Shown one piece after another: positions 23,759-34,345 of a DNA stretch of 64,000 bases (positions are counted from its first letter, which is position 1; each line of letters opens with the position of its first letter). Source of the stretch: Persicaria tinctoria (taxonomy: Eukaryota > Streptophyta > Magnoliopsida > Caryophyllales > Polygonaceae). Both the position numbers and the translations under genes were made by a program. The stretch lies in NCBI GenBank assembly GCA_037127255.1, contig JBANSL010000001.1:35455001-35519000 (forward strand), given 5' to 3'. The notes under the pieces are model-generated. The model saw only the letters and a program-made list of their open reading frames with translations. It was not told the origin of the DNA and did not search any database.

Positions 23759-24362
23759 GGGGTCTTTTGATATCAGATATCAAATATCAGATATCAGATA
23801 TCAGATATCGGTGTTTGGTACGGGAAGTATATCGATAGCCCTCTCTTCCCCCCTCTTGTTCGCTCTCTGCTCGCTCGCTCTCTGCGCTCTCAGGTATGCT
23901 TTCTCTTCTCCCCTTCTTCTCTTCTCTCCTTCTTCTCTCCTCTTCATCTATGGGTTATTGGAATCTCTGGGCAATCCCAATTTGCAAATCTAGGGCTAGG
24001 ACCGTGAGATTTGTCGATTTAGGGTTTGTGGTTGGGGCGATTTTTGGCCTGTAGATATATGGTTTGGTGTTCTTTGCATGAAATCTGAAATTGAAATTGA
24101 TATGCAGCCATGTACAATCGGAATTTGTGTGCTCTTGTATGAACTCAGCCCTTGTACTCAAAATCTCTAGAGCCTAGGGTCGAAATTTGTACTCAAAATT
24201 TATAGAGCCCTTGTACTCGAAATCTCTAGAGCTTATGGGATTGCAATATACCAAACAAGGATATCAAGATATCAGTTGATATCAATATACTGATATCGAT
24301 ATCGATATACTGATATCGATATCGATATACTTGATATCTAGATATCAATACCAAACGACCCC
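23759..24362. mobile_element. Harbinger/Tourist-like MITE rich in GATATC (copy 1)
   Basis: The ends are GGGGTCTTTTGATATC and, inverted, GGGGTCGTTTGGTATTGATA, flanked by TTA on both sides (23756-23758, 24363-24365). The subterminal parts are packed with GATATC and TATCGATA palindromes. The centre is a CT-rich stretch. There is no coding. The TTA target fits PIF/Harbinger. Confidence 0.8.
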
Positions 24363-26079
24363 TTAATGCTATTGGTATTTACTTATCTTTGTATTATGTA
24401 TTAAGAAAATAATAAATATTTATATTATTAGGATTTAATTAGATTGATTATTTCTATTATTTAGGATTAGAATTAGTCAAGGTAATTAGAGTAAATCTCT
24501 CCCCACCTTCTCCATCATCGGATTACTTCAATGTACGCTCTATATATATATATTTCCTTCTACTAATGAATAGAATGTGTGTTCTTTTACACCAATACTT
24601 TACATTATGTGTCTGATTTTATCTCGCTTCATTAGGAATGAAGTGAAAAAAGGAGAAAGATAACAAAAACAGGTCAACCTGTTAGTTTATTTTTGACTTC
24701 TGATTCTAATTCTTCGTCTAATTGTGATTGCCATAAAGAACATGTAGCAATGAATCATCTAATTAATACTTTGAATCTTGTTTGCTAATTCAGCATACTA
24801 TGTTTAATTCTCAACCAATTAAAAATAATGGCATTCTCATGCACTTTCACATTCATTAAATAAAATCACAAAAACTGAATTTAGGTAGAAACAACAACAA
24901 CAATAACAACAACAATAATAATAATATATCGAGTTTGAATGTTGATTATAAATCATTTCTTCCAAGTGAATTATGCATTGTATTCAAGCAAATATCACGA
25001 CAGTTTGTTGCCGATTAATATCATAGTTGGCTTCTTCATAGCCTCCCATGTAACTTTTAAGTGTTAACATCCAAAAGATTTCCTTGCAATGAGGGGAGGA
25101 TGAATCCCCATACAAAAGCATTTGCCTTATTCCTTACCTCAGTTCAGTTGTATTAGCGGATTTTCTTAAGCCTCATTTTTTTTCATTGACACCGTCAAGT
25201 TTTCTTAAACATGACAATATAGACATATAGAATATTAAAACCAAAGAATAGATGGTAGGGATCTTTCCTTTTACTTTGGTTTGAGTGATCTTATTAAGTT
25301 GAACTATTGCTTAACTTTTAATGGTTTGGCAATTTTGATTAGTTTGTAGAAATAATCAAACTCCTTTTTTGATGGTTAAGAATTTTCCAAATGCTTAGCA
25401 CTACACTCTATCTCATTCTTAGTGATCATTATCTAAATTACAGAGATATGAAATCGAGTGTTATCTTGCAAAGATTTAAACTCTTAAGATCTCTTTTTTA
25501 AGGTTTTTGCTAAAAAAAATAAAATTTCTTTCAGCATCCTAGGTTTATCATAAATGTAAAACATAGACCAAATATGTTTACATAACATCACATAAATTCC
25601 AATTTCTGGGAGAAACACTTCCAATAAACTTCATTCAGGCAGATGTAACTTCCCAAATTCAACCAAAACACATAAATCCATGCTAATTGTAGCTAAAAGA
25701 TCAATTTTTAGGCACATTTAAACCAACACTAAAAGGATCAGATCCTCATCATGAATATTCCAGGTGCGCCACACTTTCTTTGCTCTTGGATTCAGAAATT
25801 AATTTGCGATACTATTTTTTGCTATTTTAATTTGGTTTGGAATCTCCTAATTTGAACATGCTTGAAAGAAAAATAATCTATTTGTTTGGATGAATTAATT
25901 ATTCAGTGTACAATAGTCACATGTTTCAGTTTCTCCCCAATTTATTAATTTCCTGATGTTAATCGTTTCTTTGCAACCTAATCAAGGAGAGAGGCACATG
26001 GAAACGAAAACCATAGCTGCTAAATAATCAAGGAGAGGTAAAGATTGGAAGCGAGAACTCTATCTCAAGGGAATTTTAC
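24363..26079. other. AT-rich stretch without a recognisable gene
   Basis: This contains an AAC/AAT-rich simple repeat at about 24890-24925 and polyT/polyA tracts. I could not support any coding exon. It may be intronic DNA of the possible minus-strand gene below. Confidence 0.4.
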
Positions 26080-26197
26080 CCGAGATTTGGAATCGTTGTG
26101 TGATTGTCAGAGTCACCATGGCTTCCAATGTGATGCCTTGGAGATGAATCATAGTTTTTTCCATTGCTATCAAATTTGTCTTCTTCCGGAGTAGCTG
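26080..26197 (-). CDS. Possible internal exon of an unidentified minus-strand gene
   Basis: An open 118-base segment lies between a good acceptor (TGTATTTCAG) and a donor (CGG|GTAAAA). One frame reads ATPEEDKFDSNGKNYDSS, a polar peptide without a known motif. Codon choice looks coding-like but the evidence is thin. The other candidate exon at 27790-27993 does not join to it in phase, so a further exon would be needed. Confidence 0.3.
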
Positions 26198-27232
26198 CTG
26201 AAATACAGGAAAAGAAAAGTTTAGTTTTCTTTCGATCAGTGATCACCAAAGTGGTCATAACATAGAAAGACTCATCACTGATTTCACACATAATCTGAAA
26301 GCAACATTACAAACTTAAGAAACAAGGACAATTTGATCTTTATAGCATACAAGCTCAATAAATATGTATGAGAAATTGATCATTGACATCAAAAAATCAA
26401 TAGAGAAGAGCAATTAAGGAACACATTATAAAAGCAAATATGTCAACAAAAGTTAAAGGTACCAGTCAACCCCCTTTCATTATAAGGTCTAGGTAGAAAG
26501 GGTCTCAAATATTTATTAATAGGCAGTAGAAAATGTCAAATTTGAGCAGCAAAGCACAAAGAATCAGACCAAAAAGAGCATCCCGTAAGCCTTATAAAAG
26601 TGAAAGTTTGTATTATTGATTTGATTTAATCATTCACAATGAAAAAAATGACAACAACAAACATAAAAACAGTCATCTTTGCTGTCTAATGGAAGCAATT
26701 CAGTCTTAAGATGCACCAAGGAGACAACAACCATAATTAGCTTTAAACTTCTGGATTCATGTTATTTCTGTGAACATTCAGCTTGATCAAATCCATTATT
26801 TTATATAGTATAAAGAGTACCCAAAAACCAGAATCTGACCCACAAGCAATAGATATGTGGATCAACAAGCAAAACCCCTATGAAAATACCCAGAGAACTC
26901 ATTTAGGGGAAGGACCTCTACAAAAAGCTCAATTTTTGCATACCCATGAGAAAGAAAGGATCAACAGGCAAATCAAAGCTGAAAAGATACTCATACCACT
27001 CAAATGAGTAGAAAAGGGAATTGCTTTGAAGCCACTTACTTCCATAAAAACACCAAAAGAACTCTAAGGAATCAAGCAGTAGACAAGGTTTCTTGCAAGT
27101 TGCGACTCCCGATTTAGATAGCACAACAAAATAGGAAACATCCTAAGCTCTATTTGTTATATCAGAGCTGAATATGTGAAGCTATCAACGAAATAAGGAG
27201 TGATTTCAATTAAGCATTTTATCAAACACTTT
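26198..27232. other. AT-rich stretch, possibly intronic
   Basis: I see no repeat ends, RNA gene or coding segment that I can support here. Confidence 0.35.
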
Positions 27233-27646
27233 GGGGTCGTTTGGTATTGATATCTAGATATCAGATATCGGATATCAACACCCGATATCTGATATCTAGT
27301 GTGTGGTAGGGCTAGATATCGATATCAGTTTAACTGATATCGATATCTAGTGTTTGGTATGCATAATATATCACTTGATATCAAGTGATATATGATATAT
27401 GTGTTTGGTAATAGTCAGATATCGATATCAATTGATATCTAGATATCAAATATAGCCTATTTTGATATACTCATTTTTTGAGAGGTATCACTTGATATCG
27501 ATATCGCCCGATATCGATATCTTGATACTGATACCGATATCTTGATATCAAGATATCAAAAATATCACCCGATATCGATATCTTGATATCGATACCGATA
27601 TCAATATCGATATCTTGATATCTAGATATCATTACCAAACAACCCC
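27233..27646. mobile_element. Harbinger/Tourist-like MITE rich in GATATC (copy 2)
   Basis: It starts GGGGTCGTTTGGTATTGATA and ends with the inverted form ACCAAACAACCCC. It is flanked by TTT on both sides (27230-27232, 27647-27649). It has the same GATATC/TATCGATA-rich interior as copy 1 but is shorter (414 bp) and lacks the CT-rich centre. Confidence 0.8.
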
Positions 27647-27789
27647 TTTATGTGCATTGTGATTAGGCATGTATGAAACTAAAACTCACATATTTCCCTT
27701 CATAAATTTTAACATTCAATTAACCGGTCATGAGAATATCATAACCATCTCACAAAATTAAAGCCAATCGAGAGCAGTGGAGACCTACC

Positions 27790-27993
27790 TCCGAGAAGAA
27801 AGAGAAGCAACATCGGGTGAAAAGAACAAAGGCGGTGTAGTGGTTCTGTGGTCAGATTGGGTAGGATAAGGCTCGCGACGAGGTGACTCCGCTGCCGAGT
27901 TGGTCAAATGATCCGCAACCTCAACCACTATCTGAGCAAACCCTAGAACACCCTGAGGCTCTTGCTACTTCCGCCTTCCGAAGCGTGTTCCAT
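27790..27993 (-). CDS. Possible first exon of an unidentified minus-strand gene
   Basis: From an ATG at 27993 the minus strand reads MEHASEGGSS, then needs a 1-base shift to continue as GVLGFAQIVVEVADHL and onward to a good donor (CGGAG|GTAGGT at 27790). If real, it is an N-terminal exon with a 1-base lesion. I do not recognise the protein. Neighbouring exons are not certain. Confidence 0.3.
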
Positions 27994-28156
27994 TCTTAGC
28001 CCTATCTTGGGATGATCGGAGCTGGAGCAAAGGAATGTGGGAGAGAGGGAGAACTAGAGAGAGGAAAAGGAAAGGGAGAGGTGAGAGGCGTGAAGGTGAT
28101 GATAACTTGGGACGTTGAAGACCATGGCTGGATTCAGTGGAAGTTGCAAGTGACTG

Positions 28157-28300
28157 AAAACTCACAAGATAAAATGGAGGGCAAAAACTCACAAGCTAAA
28201 ATGGAGGGAAAAAACTCACAAGCTAAAATGGAGCGAGTGATGAAGAGAATGAAAGGCAGTGGCGATTTCGTAAATATAAAAACTCACAAGCTAAAATGGA
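28157..28300. repeat. 27-bp tandem repeat (AACTCACAAGCTAAAATGGAG)
   Basis: Three direct copies at 27-bp spacing start near 28159, 28186 and 28213, and a fourth follows at about 28281. Confidence 0.85.
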
Positions 28301-28390
28301 GGGCAAAATGGTAAGTCAACTTTGTGGCTCATTCTCCCTTTTATATCTTTGTTCCTGTAAAAGTATGGGCAAGTTGTTATATCCACCGTC

Positions 28391-29255
28391 CATCTTTAGA
28401 AGTTATTTACGGCCAAAAAATGCCCAATTTTAACAGCCCAAGACGGCCCTTCTGGTGGATTCTGAACCGCCGGATTGCTTTATGTACGGGCCTGGTCACT
28501 TCCTTTTACTTTACTTCTTTACCCTTCAGAATTTCCATTTAAAAATATTGATTTTTTTTGTTTCAGTGTCCTTTTCTGTCATCTCCTTACTGCAACACTG
28601 CTTTTGCTTTTGCTTTTCTTCTTTCCCTGAGAACAATCTTCTCCACTTTGCTCTGTCGTATGTTATTTTTCCACCCTCTCTTTCACTTCTTTGATGATGA
28701 TCAACACAAGTATATCCTTTCCCCTCCTCCTAATTTCAATTTTAAATTCTCACTAAACCTAATCCCCTATCAAATTATGACGCGGTTACTCATTTTTATT
28801 TTCCAATTCCAATTTAAGCTCCTAATTTTGGTCTTTCATGGTGTTCCACACATCAGAGGAAGAGATGAGTGGGTTGGTGGTCCATCTGTAAGTTTAATTT
28901 TCTACCAAGTGGCTTTCGATTCAAGCTCCTGCATCCGGCCGTGGTTCGTCCTGCTTGCTTCCTCGGCGTCTCGCTCCAAATCTCGGCTCCTTTGGCGGTG
29001 GTCCATCTTGCCTGCTTCCATGGCCGCCTTCTTTTCCTCCTCTCTAGCCGGCTTGTTTTCTACTTCTCTTTCTTCTTCAACGTGAGTTTTTCCATCTCGT
29101 GCCCTTGCCTCCTCACGACTCCTGTAGCATTCCACTCTCCCTTCTTCAAGCAATTTTCGAGCTCAAGGAAGCGATTCTCCATGGAAGTGCTTTGATTCAA
29201 CGAATCCATGTTAAGTCCCTCTCTTCTTCTTCTCCGCTATATCTTTCAAGTTTTG
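28391..29255. repeat. Tandem segmental duplication, copy A
   Basis: This is about 865 bp, beginning CATCTT...GTTATTTACGG and ending in CTATATCTTTCAAG. It is repeated immediately downstream with roughly 90 percent similarity by eye. The content is CT-rich with no protein I recognise; open frames are low-complexity Phe/Ser/Leu. Confidence 0.8.
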
Positions 29256-29985
29256 CCATCTTAGGAGTTATCTACGGCCCAAACATGCCCAATTTTAACG
29301 GTCCAAGACAATCCTTCTTGTGGATTCTGAACCACCGGATTGCTTTTATGTACGGGTATGATCACTTCCTTTTACTTTATTTCTTTACCCTTCAAAGTTT
29401 CCATTTAAAAATATTGATTTTTTTTGTTTCAATGTCCTTTTCCGTCATCTCCTTACTGCACCACTGCTTTTGCTTTTGCTTTTCTTCTTTCCCTGAGAAC
29501 CATCTTCTCCACCTTGCTCTGTCGTCTACTATTTTTCCACGCTCTTTTTCACTTCTCCGATAATGATTAATACAAGTATGAAGTATATCTTTTCCCCTCC
29601 TCTTAATTTCAATTTTAAATTCTCACTAAATCTAATCCCCTATCAAATTGTGACGCAGTTACTCATTTTTATTTTCTAATTCCAATATAAGCTCCTAATT
29701 TTGGTCTTTTATGGTGTTCCACACATCCGAAGAGAGGAGTGAGTTGGTGGTCCATCTGTAACTTTAATTTTCTACCAAGTGGCTTCGATTCAAGCTCCTG
29801 CCTCCGACCGTGGTTCATCCGGCTTACTTCCTCGGCGTCTCGCTCCTAATCTCGGCTCCTCCGGCAGTGGTCCATCTTGCCTGCTTCCATGGCCACCTTC
29901 TTTTCCTCCTCTCCATCCGGCTTGTTTTTTACTTCTCTTTCTTCTTCAACGGGAGGTTTTCCATCTCGTGCCCTTACCTTCTCCC

Positions 29986-30100
29986 TGATAGATTACATAG
30001 GTCTCCTATTGTATAGTGGGCTGAAAGCCTTATATATATATGTTATATCAATGAATGGAAACCCTCAAGGAGGACTTGACATCAATTTCGCTATTCTACA
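29986..30100 (+). repeat. Ale 5' LTR
   Basis: 115-bp LTR, TG...CA, identical to 34090-34204. A TATA-like CTTATATATATATG lies in its middle. Confidence 0.93.
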
Positions 30101-30112
30101 TGGTATCACAGC
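30101..30112 (+). other. Ale primer binding site
   Basis: TGGTATCACAGC directly after the LTR matches the initiator tRNA-Met primer site TGGTATCAGAGC with one mismatch. Confidence 0.85.
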
Positions 30113-30723
30113 CTTTTCTTCCTCACGGAACCCTAAATTGATCCTTTTGTCTCGTCGGTCAGCCGTCATAGTCGTCCTCTCCCTTTCTTCCTCACTCTTG
30201 CAGTTCTGCGCCGCCGGCCACCACATCGGTCGCCCTCGCTCGCTAGCCATCCCGAGCCAAGTCCGCTCCCTCGCTGTCGCACCCTCGCAGACCACAAGTC
30301 CGACCCCAATCTCGCAAATTCCGGCCTTTAGACGCCACACCGCAGTCCCTCCGCCCGGATTTGACCACCACGCATCACCGGCGTGGTCCCTGTCCAGATC
30401 CGAACCCCACCCTTGCTCGCAGAACCCCTCATCCCCACAGATCCGGCATCTCGTCACAAGCTCCGGCCTCCTACACCCCGGATCTACCCTCTCCGTGCAC
30501 AACCACACCCTTGCCGAACCCAGATCCGGCAACCCTTCACTGGACCTCAGCCGACGCTTTCCAAGGAAGAAGAAAGCGTTGAGTTTGTTTTTAATCTCTT
30601 TTTGAAGAAATTACAAAAACAGCCCTTGTGTTCTCCTATTTTTCGTTTATGACCCTAACTTAATTATTTATTAAGTTAGGTGGCCAATACAAAAAAAAAA
30701 AAAAAAAAAAACCAATTCTTACC
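30113..30723 (+). other. Ale leader in place of gag
   Basis: The 611 bases between primer site and pol contain a C-rich stretch (30170-30590). An AT-rich piece follows with ACTTAATTATTTATTAAGT, an imperfect palindrome, and then a run of about 21 A (30689-30710) just before the pol ATG. No capsid or CCHC motif is found in any frame. It looks like a rearranged or replaced gag region, perhaps from template switching at a poly(A) RNA. Confidence 0.7.
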
Positions 30724-33700
30724 ATGGCCTTCTATGATCACCAACATCACGCCTTCTCTGGATACTCTAGATATCCTACCCCTCGATATGTCGGTCCTCA
30801 GGCCTCTCTAACATCGCCTGACCTAGGCTATGTTCCGCCAGCTCTGCATCACGCCTTCTCCTTTACGCAGCCGACATCTTCAGACTCTTCTTGGTACATG
30901 GACACTGGTGCCACCTCACACATGACGAACTCCTCAGGTAACCTCTCATCTATTTCTTTTAAGGGCCCTGCCCACTCTATTATCGTCGAAAATGGTGGTC
31001 GTCTTGCTACTTCGGGAATTGGCCACGCCAAATTACAGACCCCAACCCACCCACTACACCTCAACAATGTCCTTATTGCCCCAAAGATTGTCAAAAACCT
31101 TATCTCTGTCCGTCGGTTCACTACTGACAACAACGTTTCCCTTACGTTTGATCCCTATGGTTTCTCTGTGAACGATCTTACTACGGGGGTTACTCGCATG
31201 AGATGTAACAGCACCGGGGAGCTCTACCCTGTCACACCACCTCCTGCGTCCAGTCAGTCGTGTCCGGTCGATGCACGCATGGGCCATCCCAGCGCTGCCG
31301 TTCTAGATGTCCTCCGTTCCCAGAACCTTGTCACATGTACTAAAGACCTACGCTCTGGTTTATGCTCTTCCTGCCAACTAGGCAAACATGCCAGACTGCC
31401 GTTCCAACGGTCTTTGACCTCTACCCTTGCTCCCTTTGATATCATTCATAGCGACATTTGGACCTCTCCCGTGCCTAGCAAGGAGGGTCACAAGTACTAC
31501 CTCTTGTTTCTGGATGATTACACTCATTACTTATGGGTCTTCCCGTTGCATTTCAAGTCCCAAGTGTTTCCTATTTTTGCCAGATTCCATACCTACATCA
31601 AAACACAGTTCCACATGTCCATCAAATGTTTCCAATGTGACAATGGTCGTGAATTTGACAACAAAGACTTTCACTCCTTCTTTGCCGCAAATGGGATCTC
31701 ATATCGCTTGTCTTGCCCCTATACTTCTCAGCAGAATGGCAAGGCAGAACGAATCATCAGAACCATTACCAACATGATGCGCTCTCTCCTCTTCCACGCA
31801 TCTATTCCCCTTCCCTATTGGCCTCACGCCTTATCCACCACATGTTATCTCCTAAACATTCTCCCTTCCACTACCCTACACAATCGCTCGCCAGCTCAGA
31901 CACTTTATTACGCCGAGCCTAGGTATGATCACCTTCGTACCTTTGGTTGCCTGTGCTTCCCTAATCAGGCATCCACCGCCCCACACAAGCTTCACCCTCG
32001 CTCTACCCCTTGTGTCTTTCTTGGCTACCCGTCTGATCATCGCGGTTACATTTGCCTCGATATCAAGACTCACAGGATCATTCTCTCTCGTCATGTCACC
32101 TTTGATGAGTCGCGATTTCCCTTCGCATCTCCCACGCCTCCTGTGTCGTCGACAGAGTCTGAGTCACCATTCCCTCACTTCATTCTTCCCCAGAGCTCTC
32201 CCGGTGCTCCTGCGTCTCCCCCTCCCCCACCTCCCCCGCCACCATCTACCACCAGACCACACACCCGCAGCGTCTCCGGTGTCTTCCGACCCCGACAGAT
32301 CGTCTCCATGACCACCGACCATCACCCCGCTATACACCCCACATCCCCTCCACCACCATCCACGCCCCCCCTACGCGCGCCCGCGCCCCAAGATGGCGCG
32401 CCCGCGTCCCGTGCTGGCGCGCCCGCGCCCCAAGCTGGTGCGCCCGCGTCCTCTGCTGGCGTGCCCGCGTCCTTAGCCTCTCCTGCCCCCATCTTTCCCG
32501 ACTCCCTTTCACCCTCTGCCTCCACCCAGACCTCCCTCTCCCCCGTTCCCACCTCCCACAAAACAGCCCTCCTAGACCCGAATTGGCAGGCGGCTATGCT
32601 CGACGAATACAGGGCCCTTACGAAGAATGGTACTTGGGTTCTTGTGCCTCGCCCTCCTGAGGTGAACGTCATTCGATGTATGTGGCTCTTTCGGCACAAG
32701 TTCCGCTCTGATGGGACATTGGAGCGCTACAAGGCCCGTCTGGTGGTTAACGGTAGATCTCAACAGGCCGGTATTGATTGTGATGAGACCTTCAGCCCTG
32801 TGGTCAAGCCTGCCACTATCCGAGTGGTCCTGAGTCTGGCTCTGTCGCGCAACTGGGGCATCCATCAGCTGGATGTCAAGAACGCCTTTCTGCATGGTCA
32901 TCTGAATGAGACGGTTTACATGTTTCAGCCTCCGGGGTTTGCTGATGCTGAGCGTCCACAGCATGTCTGTCTCCTCAAGCGCTCTCTGTATGGTCTGAAA
33001 CAGGCTCCACGGGCATGGTTCCAGTGGTTTGCGTCTCATCTGCTCCGCTTGGGTTTCACTGGCAGCCGATCGGATACATCTCTATTTATCTATCGCAGAG
33101 GCTCGGACTTGGCTTTCCTGCTGCTCTATGTAGACGACATCATTCTCACAGCCTCTTCTGATGCTCTTCGAACGTCCATTATCTCGAGGTTGAGTGCGGA
33201 ATTCGCCATGTCTGATCTGGGTCCGCTGTCTTACTTCTTGGGAGTTGTCGTTCAGCGGCATGCGTCTGGTCTGTTTCTCTCACAGAGTAAGTATGCTGCT
33301 GAGATTGTTGCTCGTGCTAAGATGGTCAACTGCAATCCCGTCGCAACCCCAGTCGATACATTCAACAAGCTCAGTGCTCATTCTGGTCCTTTGGTTGATG
33401 ATCCAACACTGTACAGGAGCCTCGCTGGTGCTCTTCAGTATCTCACTTTCACCAGGCCTGATATCAGTTACGCCGTCCAGCAGATCTGCTTGTTCATGCA
33501 TGCCCCTAGGGAACCTCATTTTCAGGCTTTGAAGCGGATCATTCGGTACATCAGCGGCACCCTCGAGCTCGGCACCACCATCACTCCTTCCTCTAAGCTT
33601 GATCTTGTGGCGTACACTGATGCGGATTGGGGTGGTTGTCCAGACACACGTCGCTCCACGTCTGGTTACTGTGTCTTCCTCAATGACACTCTTGTGTCTT

Positions 33701-34092
33701 GGTCAGCCAAGCGTCAGTCCGTCGTGTCTCGCTCCAGCGCTGAAGCCGAATACAGGGGTGTTGCCAACGTTGTCTCTGAGTGCTCTTGGCTCCGAAATCT
33801 CCTGCTTGAGCTACGATGCCCCTTACAGAAGGCCACTCTGGTCTACACTGACAACGTCTCCGCCGTCTACCTGGCTAGCAACCCAGTCCAACATCAACGC
33901 ACGAAGCACATTGAGCTTGATCACCACTTCGTCAGGGACAAGGTTGCCATTGGACATGTCCGCGTTCTACATATCCCGTCCTCTTATCAGTACGCTGATA
34001 TATTCACCAAGGGTTTACCTAGACAGTTATTCATTGATTTTCGTTCCAGTCTCACTGTACAGACCCCTCCCGTTTCGACTGCGGGGGTTTGA
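30724..34092 (+). CDS. Ale Copia pol polyprotein (PR-IN-RT-RNaseH), intact
   Basis: This is 1122 codons with a good start context (ACCATGG). Protease active site MDTGATSHM has D60-T61-G62. GAG-pre-integrase with a CSSC pair lies at about 175-220. Integrase has the triad D244, D306, E342 with the standard 35-residue last spacing. A Pro/Ala-rich linker lies at about 480-620, with the repeated APA units. Reverse transcriptase from about 620 has YVDD at 802-805. RNaseH has YTDADWGG, SSAEAEYR and HIELDHHFVRD. All catalytic motifs are present with no stop. The stop codon TGA is the first three bases of the 3' LTR. It copies RNA to DNA and integrates it, but depends on Gag made elsewhere. Confidence 0.93.
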   Translation: MAFYDHQHHAFSGYSRYPTPRYVGPQASLTSPDLGYVPPALHHAFSFTQPTSSDSSWYMDTGATSHMTNSSGNLSSISFKGPAHSIIVENGGRLATSGIGHAKLQTPTHPLHLNNVLIAPKIVKNLISVRRFTTDNNVSLTFDPYGFSVNDLTTGVTRMRCNSTGELYPVTPPPASSQSCPVDARMGHPSAAVLDVLRSQNLVTCTKDLRSGLCSSCQLGKHARLPFQRSLTSTLAPFDIIHSDIWTSPVPSKEGHKYYLLFLDDYTHYLWVFPLHFKSQVFPIFARFHTYIKTQFHMSIKCFQCDNGREFDNKDFHSFFAANGISYRLSCPYTSQQNGKAERIIRTITNMMRSLLFHASIPLPYWPHALSTTCYLLNILPSTTLHNRSPAQTLYYAEPRYDHLRTFGCLCFPNQASTAPHKLHPRSTPCVFLGYPSDHRGYICLDIKTHRIILSRHVTFDESRFPFASPTPPVSSTESESPFPHFILPQSSPGAPASPPPPPPPPPSTTRPHTRSVSGVFRPRQIVSMTTDHHPAIHPTSPPPPSTPPLRAPAPQDGAPASRAGAPAPQAGAPASSAGVPASLASPAPIFPDSLSPSASTQTSLSPVPTSHKTALLDPNWQAAMLDEYRALTKNGTWVLVPRPPEVNVIRCMWLFRHKFRSDGTLERYKARLVVNGRSQQAGIDCDETFSPVVKPATIRVVLSLALSRNWGIHQLDVKNAFLHGHLNETVYMFQPPGFADAERPQHVCLLKRSLYGLKQAPRAWFQWFASHLLRLGFTGSRSDTSLFIYRRGSDLAFLLLYVDDIILTASSDALRTSIISRLSAEFAMSDLGPLSYFLGVVVQRHASGLFLSQSKYAAEIVARAKMVNCNPVATPVDTFNKLSAHSGPLVDDPTLYRSLAGALQYLTFTRPDISYAVQQICLFMHAPREPHFQALKRIIRYISGTLELGTTITPSSKLDLVAYTDADWGGCPDTRRSTSGYCVFLNDTLVSWSAKRQSVVSRSSAEAEYRGVANVVSECSWLRNLLLELRCPLQKATLVYTDNVSAVYLASNPVQHQRTKHIELDHHFVRDKVAIGHVRVLHIPSSYQYADIFTKGLPRQLFIDFRSSLTVQTPPVSTAGV
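32371..32475 (+). repeat. GC-rich motif array in the Ale linker (GCGCGCCCGCG)
   Basis: Five units of about 21 bp carry GCGCGCCCGCG or close variants, read in frame as Gly-Ala-Pro-Ala. The same core, on the sense strand, occurs in the Athila and gag-only elements. Confidence 0.92.
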
Positions 34093-34204
34093 TAGATTAC
34101 ATAGGTCTCCTATTGTATAGTGGGCTGAAAGCCTTATATATATATGTTATATCAATGAATGGAAACCCTCAAGGAGGACTTGACATCAATTTCGCTATTC
34201 TACA
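34090..34204 (+). repeat. Ale 3' LTR
   Basis: 115 bp, identical to the 5' LTR. It is preceded by the short polypurine stretch GCGGGGG (34081-34087), and its first TGA ends the pol frame. Confidence 0.93.
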
Positions 34205-34345
34205 CTCCCGACTCCTGCAACATTCCACTCTCTTTTCTTCATGCAATTTTCGAGCTCAAGGAAGCAATTCTGCGCGGAAGAGCTTCGATTCGACGAATCT
34301 AGATTAAATCCCTCTCTCTTCTTCTTCTCCCCTATATCTTTCAAG

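Larger units (their letters stand above)
29986..34204 (+). mobile_element. Ale-type Ty1/copia retrotransposon, young, gag-less
   Basis: Both LTRs are 115 bp (29986-30100 and 34090-34204) and identical by eye. They start TGATAG and end CTACA, with a perfect 5-bp target duplication CTCCC at 29981-29985 and 34205-34209. A primer site TGGTATCACAGC follows the 5' LTR. A single intact pol reading frame of 1122 codons is present. Gag and its zinc knuckle are missing. Short LTRs and the pol wording fit the Ale/Retrofit lineage. Identical LTRs mean a recent insertion, so Gag was probably supplied by a relative. Confidence 0.93.
29256..34345. repeat. Tandem segmental duplication, copy B (split by Ale element)
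   Basis: Copy B runs 29256-29985, then continues 34205-34345 after the Copia insertion, ending in the same CTATATCTTTCAAG. Copy A shows the uninterrupted target (GTGCCCTTGCCTCCTCACGACTCCTG region), which confirms the insertion point. Confidence 0.8.

Noticed and set aside
28558..29563. Phe/Ser/Leu-rich ORFs in the duplicated segment
   Set aside because: Low complexity from CT-rich DNA; the two duplicate copies do not keep one reading frame.
29877..30605. 242-codon ORF across the Ale LTR and leader
   Set aside because: It crosses the target site and LTR border, is low-complexity Pro/Ser/Arg and has no domain; a chance open frame in C-rich DNA.
32322..32699. Minus-strand ORFs rich in Gly/Ala/Arg
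   Set aside because: Antisense shadows of the Ale linker with the GC motif.
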